Both the position numbers and the translations under genes were made by a program. The notes under the pieces were generated by a model. That model saw only the letters and a program-made list of their open reading frames with translations, had not been told where the DNA came from and made no database searches. DNA of 64,000 bases from Fulvivirga maritima. Lineage in GTDB: Bacteria; Bacteroidota; Bacteroidia; Cytophagales; Cyclobacteriaceae. Numbering within the stretch: position 1 is the stretch's first letter; each line of letters opens with the position of its first letter. The stretch is from assembly GCF_021389955.1 (NCBI RefSeq), contig NZ_CP089980.1:5451001-5515000 (forward strand), given 5' to 3'. Below, piece after piece: positions 33,097 to 43,291 of this stretch.

Positions 33097-33699
33097 ATGA
33101 ATTTCAAAATGGGCCTTTTGGGCATAATCACCTTAATCTCCACTCACCTTTCAGCCCAAACACTTAAAGTTGAAGGAGATTTAAGTAAAGTAAAAGGAGT
33201 TTCATCAATAGACATACAATTTGACTACTCAAATATGTCAGTGGGCAAATTTGACAAAGAAGAAGATTATCTCACCAAACGAGTAAATGAAAGAAATGAA
33301 AAGAAACCTGGTGATGGTGATCAATGGAGAGAAGCTTGGTTTGCTGATAGGGAAAATCGTTTCGAACCCAGCTTTGAGGAAGTTTTAGGTAACTCACTAA
33401 AAAAACATGACATTAAAGTAGCTAAAAACCTTAACGATGCGCCAGTAACCATTAAGGTTCATACTTATTTTACAGAGCCAGGCTTCAATGTTGGTGTATG
33501 GAAAAAACCTGCTTATATAAATGCAGATGTCATTTTTATAGATAACTCCGATGGCACAGTTTTAGGCACAATGAAGTTCACAAAAGTTAACAGTCGTAAC
33601 ACCAATGCGGATTATGATGCAGGCTTTAGAATAGAGCTCGCTTACATAACCTTATCCAAGCTGGTAGGAAGTCACCTAAGACGAAAAGTATTGAAATGA
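33097..33699 (+). CDS. Hypothetical secreted protein
   Basis: 200 residues with a signal peptide MNFKMGLLGIITLISTHLSA (cleavage before QTLKVEG). The mature part has alternating beta strands, e.g. VSSIDIQFDYSNMSVGKF, VTIKVHTYFTEPGFNVG and YINADVIFIDNSDGTVLG, resembling Bacteroidota periplasmic proteins that report a summed or propagated value (DUF4410-like), but this link is weak. Stands alone, followed by a strong hairpin terminator. Confidence 0.82.
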   Translation: MNFKMGLLGIITLISTHLSAQTLKVEGDLSKVKGVSSIDIQFDYSNMSVGKFDKEEDYLTKRVNERNEKKPGDGDQWREAWFADRENRFEPSFEEVLGNSLKKHDIKVAKNLNDAPVTIKVHTYFTEPGFNVGVWKKPAYINADVIFIDNSDGTVLGTMKFTKVNSRNTNADYDAGFRIELAYITLSKLVGSHLRRKVLK

Positions 33700-33704
33700 C
33701 ATAA

Positions 33705-33737
33705 TAAAAATAGGCTGCTTTTAGACAGCCTATTTTT
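33705..33737. terminator. Bidirectional terminator hairpin
   Basis: AAAATAGGCTG and CAGCCTATTTTT form an 11-bp stem with U-tract on both strands, between convergent genes. Confidence 0.85.
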
Positions 33738-33756
33738 ATTTGCTTTGAAATATATT

Positions 33757-34227
33757 TTACTTCTCTATTATATCCTTCAAACTAGCTGGCGAATAATTAA
33801 TAGATTTAAGCGTTTTATCATCGGAAGTTCTAAACACTAAGAATTTACCATCTATTTCTTTATAGTAGCACTCTGTTTCTCGCTCCTTTGTGTAATACTC
33901 CACAGTAGCCTGAGCCTCCTCTTCCGTTTTACAAGCTTTACTCATGTTAGAGCGCTGTACTTCATCAAAAAGCTCCTTGAACTTATCTCCAAGTCCAAAC
34001 TCCAGAATAGCTCCTGACAGCACGTATTGAATATCACATAAAGCGTCTGCTACCTCCACCAGATCATTATCTTTAATAGCATCTTCCAGCTCCTTCACCT
34101 CTTCTGCTAATAAAGAAACCCTTAAAGCGCACCTTTTTTCATCAGGAATAGTTGGCTCTGTAAGCACAGGGTGTTTAAATGTTTTATGGAATTCTGCTAC
34201 CTGGTTAAGAGAATCTGGTTGTTTCAT
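33757..34227 (-). CDS. MazG-like / PRA-PH-type nucleoside triphosphate pyrophosphohydrolase
   Basis: 156 residues. The all-alpha NTP-PPase motif is visible as LLAEEVKELEDAIKDNDLVE followed by VADALCDIQYVLSGA, giving the EExxE...ExxD metal-binding pattern around residues 41-67. The C-terminal extension (RSNMSKACKTEEEAQATVEY) is typical of the phage/bacterial subgroup annotated as nucleoside triphosphate pyrophosphohydrolase. Expected to hydrolyse non-canonical NTPs to NMP and PPi in the cytoplasm; the preferred substrate is not known. Single gene. Confidence 0.88.
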   Translation of the reverse strand: MKQPDSLNQVAEFHKTFKHPVLTEPTIPDEKRCALRVSLLAEEVKELEDAIKDNDLVEVADALCDIQYVLSGAILEFGLGDKFKELFDEVQRSNMSKACKTEEEAQATVEYYTKERETECYYKEIDGKFLVFRTSDDKTLKSINYSPASLKDIIEK

Positions 34228-34345
34228 AATCTATCTTCAATGTTAAACTCAACCGCAATTTTAATCAATATGCGGTAGGCATGAAAGAATAAATGAATAA
34301 ATGGTTTTACAGCTAGTAACGACTAAAAGATCTGTGGTGTTTTTC

Positions 34346-34353
34346 TATATTTG
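34346..34353 (+). promoter_or_regulatory. Candidate -7 element of tyrS
   Basis: TATATTTG matches the Bacteroidota -7 consensus TAnnTTTG, 42 bp upstream of the tyrS ATG. A clear -33 TTTG at the usual spacing is not seen. Confidence 0.45.
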
Positions 34354-34394
34354 TACCTTATTGAAAAACATCATCAAACAAGACATAAGCGTTC

Positions 34395-35678
34395 ATGATA
34401 GATTTTGTAGCTGAATTACAATGGAGAGGTATGATCCACGATATTATGCCTGGCACCGAAGAGCAGCTAAAAAAAGAAATGACTACTGGGTACATCGGTT
34501 TTGACCCTACAGCTGATTCTCTGCATATAGGCCACCTTACTCAGATAATGACTTTAGTTCACTTTCAGAAAGCAGGGCACAGACCTTTAGCTTTAGTGGG
34601 TGGCGCTACTGGCATGGTGGGTGACCCGTCAGGAAAATCTGCTGAAAGAAACTTATTATCAGAAGAAATTCTAAACCACAACCTGAGTTGTGTAAAAGGC
34701 CAACTGCAAAAGTTTTTAGACTTCGACTGTGGAGATAATTCTGCCGAAATGGTCAATAACTATGACTGGTTCAAAGAGTTCAGCTTCCTGGATTTTATTA
34801 GAGATGTAGGCAAGCACATTACCGTTAATTATATGATGGCCAAAGACTCTGTAAAGAAAAGGCTGGAAAGCGGAATGTCATTCACAGAGTTTAGCTACCA
34901 ACTGGTACAAGGCTATGATTTCTATTGGTTAAACCAAAACAAAAACTGTAAGCTACAGCTTGGAGGCTCTGATCAGTGGGGTAATATTGTTACTGGTACA
35001 GAATTGATAAGAAGAAAGGCTCAGGGTGAAGCATTTGCCATGACCACTCCTCTTATTAAAAAGGCGGATGGTACTAAGTTTGGAAAAACAGAGGCCGGAG
35101 CTGTATGGTTAGATAGAAAGAAGACTTCTCCTTACAAATTTTACCAATACTGGTTAAATGCCTCTGATGAAGATGCAGCCAACTACATAAGAATTTTCAC
35201 ACTTCTAAGCAAAGAGGAAATTGAAAGCGTTGAAAAAGAGCATCTGGAAGCTCCTCATTTAAGAAAACTTCAGCAAGTATTGGCTAAAGACATCACTATA
35301 AGAGTGCACTCTGAAGAAGATTATGAAATGGCAGTAAAGGCCTCTCAGATCCTTTTCGGTAAGTCTACTACAGAAGATTTAGTTACTCTGGATGAAGATA
35401 CATTGCTTTCTGTTTTTGAAGGAGTACCTCAAACACAAATAAGCAAAGCTACATTAGCAGAAACAGCTAATGTTACTGACTTACTCTCTGAAGTAACTGA
35501 TGGCCTTGTGTTCCCTTCTAAAGGTGAAGCTCGTAAAATGATTAAAGGAGGTGGAGTAAGTATCAATAAAACTAAGATTGCAGATGCCAACCAGCCATGT
35601 GATTTTAAACTACTCCAAGATAAATACATATTGGCCCAAAAGGGTAAGAAAAATTACTACTTGATTATAGTAGAATAA
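34395..35678 (+). CDS. tyrS: Tyrosyl-tRNA synthetase
   Basis: 427 residues, standard for bacterial TyrRS. Class I signature HIGH at 44-47 (DSLHIGHL), a second signature KFGKT near residue 229 ([13 protein letters not shown]) in the KMSKS position, tyrosine-pocket motifs [12 protein letters not shown] and [12 protein letters not shown], and a C-terminal S4 RNA-binding domain ([20 protein letters not shown]). Charges tRNA-Tyr with tyrosine. Single gene with its own promoter region and a strong terminator; no T-box was seen, as expected outside Firmicutes. Confidence 0.98.
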   Translation: MIDFVAELQWRGMIHDIMPGTEEQLKKEMTTGYIGFDPTADSLHIGHLTQIMTLVHFQKAGHRPLALVGGATGMVGDPSGKSAERNLLSEEILNHNLSCVKGQLQKFLDFDCGDNSAEMVNNYDWFKEFSFLDFIRDVGKHITVNYMMAKDSVKKRLESGMSFTEFSYQLVQGYDFYWLNQNKNCKLQLGGSDQWGNIVTGTELIRRKAQGEAFAMTTPLIKKADGTKFGKTEAGAVWLDRKKTSPYKFYQYWLNASDEDAANYIRIFTLLSKEEIESVEKEHLEAPHLRKLQQVLAKDITIRVHSEEDYEMAVKASQILFGKSTTEDLVTLDEDTLLSVFEGVPQTQISKATLAETANVTDLLSEVTDGLVFPSKGEARKMIKGGGVSINKTKIADANQPCDFKLLQDKYILAQKGKKNYYLIIVE

Positions 35679-35679
35679 C

Positions 35680-35713
35680 AAAAAAGGCCTCAATTGAGGC
35701 CTTTTTTGTTATT
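35680..35713 (+). terminator. tyrS terminator
   Basis: AAAAAAGGCCTC-AATT-GAGGCCTTTTTTG is a strong rho-independent hairpin, bidirectional by sequence. Confidence 0.92.
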
Positions 35714-35738
35714 ATTTCTTATTCTTATGGAAGTTAGA

Positions 35739-36275
35739 TTAGAATAATTTCCAACCTACATAAATTTGCATTACTCTGTTTTTAGTGTCGGCAGCATACA
35801 CGCCATCATCAATGTCAGATACTCCCAGGTTATATCTTACACCACCTACAAGCCCAAGAGGGAGATCTACTCCTGCTCCTAGAGCTAAACTCACATCGGC
35901 AGATTTCAATCTATCCTTTACGTCTTCACCATCATCTTCTGCATTGGTTAAAATACCAAATTGAGGACCAGCATGAACGTTAAGAACTTTGAGGAATTTT
36001 AATTTTAAAAGTACAGGTATGGTTAAATAATCTAAATCAAAGTCATCAGCACCTTGAGCAGAATACAGCACTTCAGGTTGAATACTGATATTATCATTCA
36101 ATCCTAAATCTAAAAAAGCTCCAAAGTGATAGCCTGTTTTATTATCGGTATCAATACTACCAACATCAACGTTTGCGAAGTTAGCTCCAGCTTTTATACC
36201 CAATCCGATACCTTGAGCATGCAAACCAACAACAGACATTAAGCAAAATAAGCCCAGTAAAGTAATTTTTTTCAT
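35739..36275 (-). CDS. Outer membrane beta-barrel protein (PorT-like family)
   Basis: 178 residues. Signal peptide (ITLLGLFCLMSVVGLHAQ, cut before GIGLGIKAGANFANV), then alternating strands ending in an aromatic residue (VMQIYVGWKLF), as needed for outer-membrane insertion by BamA. The spaced motifs GIKAGANF, YHFGAFLDLGLND and ISIQPEVLYSAQG are typical of OMP_b-brl_2 proteins. Predicted 8-stranded barrel of unknown ligand. Single gene. Confidence 0.88.
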   Translation of the reverse strand: MKKITLLGLFCLMSVVGLHAQGIGLGIKAGANFANVDVGSIDTDNKTGYHFGAFLDLGLNDNISIQPEVLYSAQGADDFDLDYLTIPVLLKLKFLKVLNVHAGPQFGILTNAEDDGEDVKDRLKSADVSLALGAGVDLPLGLVGGVRYNLGVSDIDDGVYAADTKNRVMQIYVGWKLF

Positions 36276-36383
36276 GATTTTAAAAAATTTTGTTTTTCAA
36301 CTTTTGATAAGTTTTTGACATTTAACGTCCACAAAATTTAAATTGTTATTACTTATAAAGCTTATTTTTCATTCTATAAAACA

Positions 36384-36412
36384 AAAAGGCCATTTCAAAT
36401 GAAACGACCTCT
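36384..36412 (-). terminator. Terminator after the metalloprotease-like gene
   Basis: On the minus strand GGTCGTTTCATTTGAAATGGCC forms a hairpin with two G-U/A-C imperfections followed by TTTTTGTTTT. Confidence 0.6.
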
Positions 36413-36441
36413 TCGTAAACTTAAAAAAACAACTATCTTTA

Positions 36442-38349
36442 TTACTCTACTGTCACATTAAACACAAAAGTAGCCTGCACCGTAGCTCCTCCTGAATAGT
36501 TATATACCAAAGCTTGTTTAATGGTATACTCATCACCAGAATTAGAATGACCGGGATACTGACCTATGGTAAATGAAAAACCAGATTCATTGAATTCAGA
36601 ATACACTTTAGCATCTCCGCCCCAGCCTATTACATCGCCATCGGCATCAAACCAATTACCATAGCCGTTAGCTGTAGTCTGAGCATTTAGTGTTCCATTG
36701 CTTTCTACTCCATAAAAAGTAATATCACCACCTAAAGCAGCTGCAATATCACTTGGTTGTAATACAAAAGCATAAGCCAGATCTACAAGGTCATTACCCA
36801 AGCCTACCGTAGTAGAAGTATAATCACTGCTACTGTTAGGCACAGTAATATTATAAGTAAGCGTGATATCTTCTTCTGTTTCAGTTCCATCAAATGAAAT
36901 ATTTCCATATAAGTCAGTATTAGTAAACTTCACTTTATATGGCCATTGATCGTCATTAGACACATCTTCATCCCAAGGGTGGGGAGCATATGTGTTAGGA
37001 GCTCCTGTAACCACAAACCATAGATTTTCAGTATTTTCTGGTACTGTAAAAGTTACAGTGTTGGTAGTACCCTGATTCATGCTTCCGTACTGACGGGTTC
37101 CATCAGACAACAAAGCTACATAACCGTACCTCCATCCTGCTCTGGAAGGATTGGCCACCTGATTAAAACCAGATTCGTTAACCAAACCAGTGAACTCAGC
37201 AGACACTTGCGTACCTCCATCAGGTACATTTAGTGGAATTACGTTATACCCGGTAGTTCCAGGGCAACGATCATAACTTACTCGATAGCTACCATCATTA
37301 AGGGCGGTAGAATTGAAAGTTTGCTGACCGATATAGTCTTCACCTCTTTCTCGCAGAGAATCTAAATCCCAAGTAACGAATTTAGTAGCTGCATCATAGA
37401 TCTCATCATTAAACTGCTCTGTAGTTATACCAGTTATCCTCATATAAGCCTGAGCCGGGTCTTCAGGATTTTGGGCTTCTCTCCATAATTTACCGATGAA
37501 GTCAATGCCATGCTTGTCAGTCCAATAATAATGGATAAAATAACTAGCATATCTATAATGCTCATGGCAAATATGTCTGTGATAATTTTCAGTATAAACC
37601 GAGAAGTTGTACGAAGTAAAAGGTTCGTCTGGGTAGCTTTGGAAAGACTGCCACTGAGCCGTCTGCTCCCAAAAAGTATTACCGCCATTACCACCGAATC
37701 CATACCTGAAACCTGCTCCTCCTCGTAAATCAGAGAACACCTGATACTGAAAGCTGTGTCCTATTTCATGACCTATAGTAGAGCCTACCGGGTGACAAGT
37801 GGCAGGGTTTATCCATAATGCACCAATGGTATCATCATAACCTGAGCCTGTAGCCATCCATTCATCTTGATAATATATGAATATCATCATTTTGTACTCA
37901 TCCAGCTTAGACTCTCCTACCCCTTTTCGGGCAAACTTTAAAGTATTAATGTTTAATTCATAAAACTCTTCAGCTTTCTCTAATAGATCATCAATATCTA
38001 CCCTCATGGCTGCGGGAATCGCTTGAGAATTAGGGTCATTATCTTCATACTCTGTATCCCAGAAAACAACAAAGTGCTCAGACTCTCTGCTTCTACCATA
38101 ATACCATTGGCTGGAACTAGAGTTAAAATCATTATTTCTTAATTCATTAGGAATATATATTTCCAATGAATCTTGTTCTTGTAAGTCAGCCAACTGAGCG
38201 TCAGCAGACATCTTTCCTTTCTCATCTTGCGCCAGATCATCATCTGACTGACAGCCCATAGAGAAGAATGAAAAAATTGAAAAAAGCAAAACTATCATTT
38301 TTAGACTCAGCCGTTCTGGCTGATAATTTTTGTGATGTTTAAAATTCAT
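36442..38349 (-). CDS. Lipoprotein with HEIGH metalloprotease motif, DUF6055-like, and C-terminal DUF4859
   Basis: 635 residues from the ATG 38347-38349 (MNFKHHKNYQPERLS); the ATG 33 bp upstream is less likely. Signal peptide with lipobox FSMGC. A gluzincin-like domain carries HEIGH (about 194-198) in STIGHEIGHSFQYQVFSD, with FWEQTAQWQSF downstream offering the third zinc ligand Glu. This resembles DUF6055 / surface antigen proteins. The C-terminal about 150 residues are a DUF4859 module (GNWFDADGDVIGWGGDAKVY, FSFTIGQYPGHS) shared with the 43511 gene. Probably a surface-exposed protease acting on glycoproteins. Follows the susC-susD pair by 131 bp. Confidence 0.85.
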   Translation of the reverse strand: MNFKHHKNYQPERLSLKMIVLLFSIFSFFSMGCQSDDDLAQDEKGKMSADAQLADLQEQDSLEIYIPNELRNNDFNSSSSQWYYGRSRESEHFVVFWDTEYEDNDPNSQAIPAAMRVDIDDLLEKAEEFYELNINTLKFARKGVGESKLDEYKMMIFIYYQDEWMATGSGYDDTIGALWINPATCHPVGSTIGHEIGHSFQYQVFSDLRGGAGFRYGFGGNGGNTFWEQTAQWQSFQSYPDEPFTSYNFSVYTENYHRHICHEHYRYASYFIHYYWTDKHGIDFIGKLWREAQNPEDPAQAYMRITGITTEQFNDEIYDAATKFVTWDLDSLRERGEDYIGQQTFNSTALNDGSYRVSYDRCPGTTGYNVIPLNVPDGGTQVSAEFTGLVNESGFNQVANPSRAGWRYGYVALLSDGTRQYGSMNQGTTNTVTFTVPENTENLWFVVTGAPNTYAPHPWDEDVSNDDQWPYKVKFTNTDLYGNISFDGTETEEDITLTYNITVPNSSSDYTSTTVGLGNDLVDLAYAFVLQPSDIAAALGGDITFYGVESNGTLNAQTTANGYGNWFDADGDVIGWGGDAKVYSEFNESGFSFTIGQYPGHSNSGDEYTIKQALVYNYSGGATVQATFVFNVTVE

Positions 38350-38512
38350 AATTTGAGGTTTAGGTTTATAAAAATGAGTCAATCAAAAGTAAGTTACTAT
38401 ATTAATAAATGTCAGATTGAAGCCCTTGATATATCTTTCTATTATAAATAATAAAGATTTAAAGAGACCTCAATCTGACTTAAAAATTACTTTATAATTG
38501 CTATAACATGGA

Positions 38513-40117
38513 TTAATTATACCCAGGGTTCTGTACTAAATTTGGATTAGAATTTCTTTGAACTTCTGGTATAGGAAATACGATACGAAATGGATCACTA
38601 GGCTTTTTCTGTAACCAGGATTTTGTAGTATATACTCCGAAGCGGATTAAATCCTGTTTTCTATGATGCTCACCTACAAATTCCCATGCTAACTCATCAA
38701 GAAATCTTCCATATTGAATATCGTCTCCTCCTTCATAATCAACAATTTGCCCTTCTATATACTCACCGTACTCATATGTACTACCTCCCTGAAGCTCTGC
38801 TCCGGTAACTGTAGCTTTTGCAGGGTTGCTTCTAAAATTTCTTTCTCTAATTTGAGTAACTATCTGAGCAGCTTCATCCGCATTACCTGTTCTAAGCAAG
38901 CATTCTGCTTTTATCATTAATGCATCCGCAAATCGGAAAAAAGGAATATCATTTCCAGGAGCAACAGTCCAACCTACAGGAATTTCATATTTCACAAACC
39001 TGTATCCTTCCCAGTAATAAGCAGAGTCTGCACTGGTAAGGTAATTAGTATATTCAAACTGATGATCACCATCCATCAGTGGTTCATCAGAAGAAGTATA
39101 TTGTAGACCTCCCAACCATGAATCTTGCAAACGACTATCATCTTCATCATAGGTATCAATAAACTGCGGAATAGCACAACTCCCTCCCCAAGGCTCAGGC
39201 ATATCATAAGTCTGGGCACTTAATTGATAAAGTGTTTTTTGAGGATAATGTGTATTTACACTAGAGTATTGACTATCAAACGGAATAGAGAAAATCTCCT
39301 CCTGATTATTTTCGTTCTCCACAGCAAAGTTCTCAGCATAAGTTCCTAGCAATGAAAAATTTCCGCTTTCAATAATATCATCCACCTGCTCCATGGCATC
39401 TCCCCATCTTTCTTGTCCTAAATAAATTTCTGAATTGAGGTATAATTTAGCCAAGGTCATTTTTGCTGCCCAAACAGTAAATCTGCCATAAGTTTCTATA
39501 GTATTCTCTTCTCTCAAATAAGGCATAGCTTCCAACAATTCCGTTTCTATAAATGTATACACAGCATCACCTTCTGCCTGCTCAGGCAAAAAGCCATCAG
39601 GAACATCATATTCTGTAACAATAGGCACATTTCTGAAATTGTCGTACAATAAGTAATAATAAAATGCCCGTAAAGCACGCAACTCATTTATTTCAGCATC
39701 TACATTACCTGCATCTTCTAAATTCTCTATAATGTAAATGGATTTATTACACTCATTTATACCTGCATAAACCCTCTGCCACAGATTATTTCCATGATTA
39801 ATTGTAGGCCCATAAGTATGTTTGTGCATTGTTAAATATAAATCACCCCATCCTATTCCAACTCTAGCTGGCGTAACTATTAAGTCTGATGACTCCTCAT
39901 ATAAATCTAATATACCTTCCCATTGCCAATACACATTTCTCATCTGAATATATCCAGGGGCAATAATTGTTGGTAAATCATCTACAGTAAAGTGTGTATC
40001 ATTTGCAGATACCTCATCATATATTTTTTCATCCATATCAGTACAGGATGAAAAAATTATGGTTAAGATGAGGGTAACCATCCAACCTTTTATTCTTATT
40101 AATTTCATGATTTTCAT
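38513..40117 (-). CDS. SusD/RagB-family outer-membrane lipoprotein
   Basis: 534 residues, usual size. Signal peptide with lipobox SSCTD (VTLILTIIFSSC). SusD-like N-terminal domain with TPR-type helices (NELRALRAFYYYLLYDNFRN, TVWAAKMTLAKLYLNSEIYL) and a RagB/SusD C-terminal part (ADALMIKAECLLRTGNADEA, AWEFVGEHHRKQDLIRFGVY). Acts as the lid and ligand-binding subunit on the SusC transporter encoded immediately upstream (1 bp gap). Substrate is not readable from sequence. A 10-bp inverted repeat (GTCAGATTGA / TCAATCTGAC) lies downstream with a loop of about 50 nt. Confidence 0.96.
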   Translation of the reverse strand: MKIMKLIRIKGWMVTLILTIIFSSCTDMDEKIYDEVSANDTHFTVDDLPTIIAPGYIQMRNVYWQWEGILDLYEESSDLIVTPARVGIGWGDLYLTMHKHTYGPTINHGNNLWQRVYAGINECNKSIYIIENLEDAGNVDAEINELRALRAFYYYLLYDNFRNVPIVTEYDVPDGFLPEQAEGDAVYTFIETELLEAMPYLREENTIETYGRFTVWAAKMTLAKLYLNSEIYLGQERWGDAMEQVDDIIESGNFSLLGTYAENFAVENENNQEEIFSIPFDSQYSSVNTHYPQKTLYQLSAQTYDMPEPWGGSCAIPQFIDTYDEDDSRLQDSWLGGLQYTSSDEPLMDGDHQFEYTNYLTSADSAYYWEGYRFVKYEIPVGWTVAPGNDIPFFRFADALMIKAECLLRTGNADEAAQIVTQIRERNFRSNPAKATVTGAELQGGSTYEYGEYIEGQIVDYEGGDDIQYGRFLDELAWEFVGEHHRKQDLIRFGVYTTKSWLQKKPSDPFRIVFPIPEVQRNSNPNLVQNPGYN

Positions 40118-40118
40118 T

Positions 40119-43100
40119 TTAGAAGTTTACATTAACACCTAAAGTATAGGTTCTGACAGATGGGAACTTATCCCTATTATCTATACCTTGTATTAAAAGA
40201 TCATTTCTAGGCACTTCAGGATCAGACCCTTTGTAATCTGTAATAATGGCTAAATTTGATCCTGATAAATAAAATCTTAGAGAATTGATAAATTTCACTT
40301 TGGACATATTCACTGAATACCCTAAGGTGGCATTTTCCACTTTTACATAGTCTGCATCTTCAATATAATAACTAACATAGGTCTGGCTTAAATACCCTAA
40401 CCTTCTCTTTCCATAGACATCATCCATGGCCGATTTCAATACATTGTAATTAATGTTAGGGTTTTCATAGAACATCCTTTGCTGGTTCATAAGTTGGAAT
40501 CCAAAAGCACCATTTAAAACCACACTTAAATCAAAATTTTTATACTTGAAAGCATTAGTCCACCCTGCTCTATATTTTGGAATACCATTTCCTAAGTACT
40601 GTTTATTTTCGTCTATAGAAAAGGCATTATCCTCCATTACTTGTCTTTCACCATTAGGCAATTCAATTACCCATAACCCATCTTCGTTAATATCTACAGA
40701 CTTAAGCCCCCAGAAATTCCCCACGGCTTTACCTGGCTCCAACCTGTGTGAAGCCATTGAAATAGGATCTCCAATGCCATAAGTATTAACAAAGTCTCCT
40801 TCTATCTCATACAAATCATTAGACAAAGAAATTAGCTCATTTTTATTATGAGAAAAGGTGAGAGTAGTATTCCATTGAAAATCATTCGACCTAACAGGTA
40901 TAGCTTCTAATAATATTTCTATCCCTTTATTTTGCATCTCGCCCACATTTGCTAATGTCTCAGAGTATACATTTGGTGGCTGGGGTACTGGGTACCTCCA
41001 TAATAAGTCTTTAGTTTTCTTATTGTAGAAATCAATGCTACCACTAATTCTACCATCTAATAATCCAAAATCCACTCCTATATTAACCTCTCCTGATCGC
41101 TCCCACTTCAAATTTGGATTCGGATTGCTTATTGCCTCTAAGGCATTTATCCAAGTACCTCCATTAAAGAAATAATCCCCATAGTAAGAAAGTAATGGCT
41201 GAGACAAACCAGATTCTGATGGAATTACTCCAGTAACACCATAACCAGCTCGTAGCTTCAAAAAGCTAACTGAGCCAAGACCATCCATGAATGACTCATT
41301 ACTTATGGTCCAACCTGCTGATACTGAAGGAAATGTTCCCCATTTATAATTATCACCAAATTTAGAAGAAGCCTCTCTCCTTACACTAGCTAACAAATCG
41401 AACCTGCCATCAAAACCGTATTTTACCCTTCCAAAAAATCCAACAAGGGTATTATCATTTTTATAACTATCCATTCTTGCCTCTCCACGTAATAGGGCTC
41501 TTCCTGCTGTTATATTATGATAACTATATGTATCTGTAGGGAAATCAAAGTTATTAACCCATCCGCCTTCGTTTATATTATATTGATAACTATACCCTGC
41601 TAGAAAACTAATATTATGTTTTCCAAAACTTTGAGAATATTTTGAAGTTAACTCCATATAATCTGTACGGAGTTGATCATCAGCTCTGGAGGCAAAGCCA
41701 GCCCTATTTGAACTAGTAACTGAATTATAGTGTTTGCTAGTCTCATAATAGCCCCTAAAATTGTTACTTCTGTCAGTAGACAACATTAAATTAGTTTCCC
41801 AATTATCAAGTAAAAACAGGGATATATTAGAGGTAAATCTTGTCCAATTGTTAGTGAGTTCCCCTTCAGTCTCTTCTAACATTCCTACCGGATTAATGTA
41901 TTGCAGACGTGAGGTTTCTATCCAATCATCATTATCATCTTTAATTTTCAGTAATGGATTACGCATTAAAGCATTCCTATATATTAAAGAATTAAAAGAT
42001 TGCCCATCACCTAAGGATCCTGTTTTTTGAGTTCCTCTTAAAAAATTGACACTTATTTTTAATTTATCATCAAAAAAGAATTGACTTAAATTCAAGTTAA
42101 CTCTTAACTCCTCATTATCAGACCCTTTAAATACTCCATCCTGATCCATATAATTAACACTGGCAGAATAGGTAGAAGATTCAGTACCTCCTTGAATCAT
42201 CAGGTTATGATTCTGAATATAGCCTGTTCTACTTATTTCATCAAGCCAATCTGTATCCGATATTTCACCACCATAAGTTTCTGCCTCCTCTATAAAGTTA
42301 TTTCGGAAATTAAACTCTTCAGCGTACTCTAAATATTCACTAGCAGTCAAGAAATCAGGTTGATTAAATTGTTTCGAAATAGCTGAATAATGAGAGTAAG
42401 TAATAGTGGCAGGAGTATCTCTTTTTCCTCCTTTTGTAGTAATTAGAATTACCCCATTAGCACCTCTAGTACCATAAATAGCTGCGGCAGAAGCATCTTT
42501 AAGCACGTCAATAGAGACAATATCTGCCGGTGCAACTGTATTAAAGCTACCTGGCACACCGTCTATTAATACCAACGGAGCCGTAGAACCCTCAAGCGTA
42601 GACACACCACGTAGCGATATATTAGCCGAGGCTGATGGATCTCCTGATCCATTAGTAATGTTAAGCCCAGCCACTTTGCCTTTAATTAACTCTGAGGCAT
42701 CCCTCATAGCTCCGGTAGTAAAATCTTCAGACTTTACACTAGCAACGGCACTGGTTACTTCAGACTTCTTCTGAGTACCATACCCCACCACTACTACTTC
42801 ATCTAGCTGGTTGATGTCTTCTTCCAAGCTAATATCTATGGTGCTGCGGCCGTTTACTGTTACTTCTTGTGTTTTATAGCCTATAAAGGAGAATACCAAA
42901 ACTGTATTCTCATTCTTTACATTTACAGAATACTTTCCGTCGCCATCTGTAATTACACCGGTACTAGTACCTTTTACTAATACCGAAACTCCCGGCATAC
43001 CCATTTGATCTGTACCAGAAACTACAGTACCAGATACCACATTTTGTGCCTGAGAAACCTGCGCAAAAAACATCATTGTTAAAATGATCAGCAAAGGCTT

Positions 43101-43178
43101 AATCAAAGCTTGCACCTTACCATCATGGTAAGATGAAGCCTCCGTTGCCTTCACCGGTTTAAGTAAGTTTTGTTTCAT
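40119..43178 (-). CDS. SusC/RagA-family TonB-dependent transporter
   Basis: 1019 residues. Signal-anchor-like start, then a CarboxypepD-reg-like carbohydrate-binding domain (VSGTVVSGTDQMGMPGVSVL), TonB-box region, plug domain with the SusC signature (LVLIDGVPGSF, LKDASAAAIYGTRGANGVIL) and a 22-stranded beta-barrel ending in aromatic YTLGVNVNF. Imports oligosaccharides or peptides of 5 kDa or less through the outer membrane with SusD. Preceded by a promoter element shared with the other susC gene. Confidence 0.97.
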   Translation of the reverse strand: MKQNLLKPVKATEASSYHDGKVQALIKPLLIILTMMFFAQVSQAQNVVSGTVVSGTDQMGMPGVSVLVKGTSTGVITDGDGKYSVNVKNENTVLVFSFIGYKTQEVTVNGRSTIDISLEEDINQLDEVVVVGYGTQKKSEVTSAVASVKSEDFTTGAMRDASELIKGKVAGLNITNGSGDPSASANISLRGVSTLEGSTAPLVLIDGVPGSFNTVAPADIVSIDVLKDASAAAIYGTRGANGVILITTKGGKRDTPATITYSHYSAISKQFNQPDFLTASEYLEYAEEFNFRNNFIEEAETYGGEISDTDWLDEISRTGYIQNHNLMIQGGTESSTYSASVNYMDQDGVFKGSDNEELRVNLNLSQFFFDDKLKISVNFLRGTQKTGSLGDGQSFNSLIYRNALMRNPLLKIKDDNDDWIETSRLQYINPVGMLEETEGELTNNWTRFTSNISLFLLDNWETNLMLSTDRSNNFRGYYETSKHYNSVTSSNRAGFASRADDQLRTDYMELTSKYSQSFGKHNISFLAGYSYQYNINEGGWVNNFDFPTDTYSYHNITAGRALLRGEARMDSYKNDNTLVGFFGRVKYGFDGRFDLLASVRREASSKFGDNYKWGTFPSVSAGWTISNESFMDGLGSVSFLKLRAGYGVTGVIPSESGLSQPLLSYYGDYFFNGGTWINALEAISNPNPNLKWERSGEVNIGVDFGLLDGRISGSIDFYNKKTKDLLWRYPVPQPPNVYSETLANVGEMQNKGIEILLEAIPVRSNDFQWNTTLTFSHNKNELISLSNDLYEIEGDFVNTYGIGDPISMASHRLEPGKAVGNFWGLKSVDINEDGLWVIELPNGERQVMEDNAFSIDENKQYLGNGIPKYRAGWTNAFKYKNFDLSVVLNGAFGFQLMNQQRMFYENPNINYNVLKSAMDDVYGKRRLGYLSQTYVSYYIEDADYVKVENATLGYSVNMSKVKFINSLRFYLSGSNLAIITDYKGSDPEVPRNDLLIQGIDNRDKFPSVRTYTLGVNVNF

Positions 43179-43252
43179 TCTTGGTTTAATTTAATCGTTA
43201 AATTTTATTCATATAGCCTTAACAAAGGTTGCATATATGAGCCATTTGCTAG

Positions 43253-43291
43253 CGCACAAATGTTTAATCTCTCATCACTATTGTTTCAAAA
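43253..43291 (-). promoter_or_regulatory. Conserved promoter element of susC (copy 1)
   Basis: On the minus strand TTTTGAAACAATAG is followed by ACATTTGTGCG. The same two blocks occur at 51696-51734 with exactly the same spacing (starts of the blocks 25 nt apart). The pattern TTTG-N22-AACATTTG resembles, but is longer than, the housekeeping TTTG/TAnnTTTG promoter. Confidence 0.65.

Noticed and set aside
35739-36275. PorT/T9SS component
   Set aside because: Only general outer-membrane barrel features are visible; no T9SS partner genes are near.
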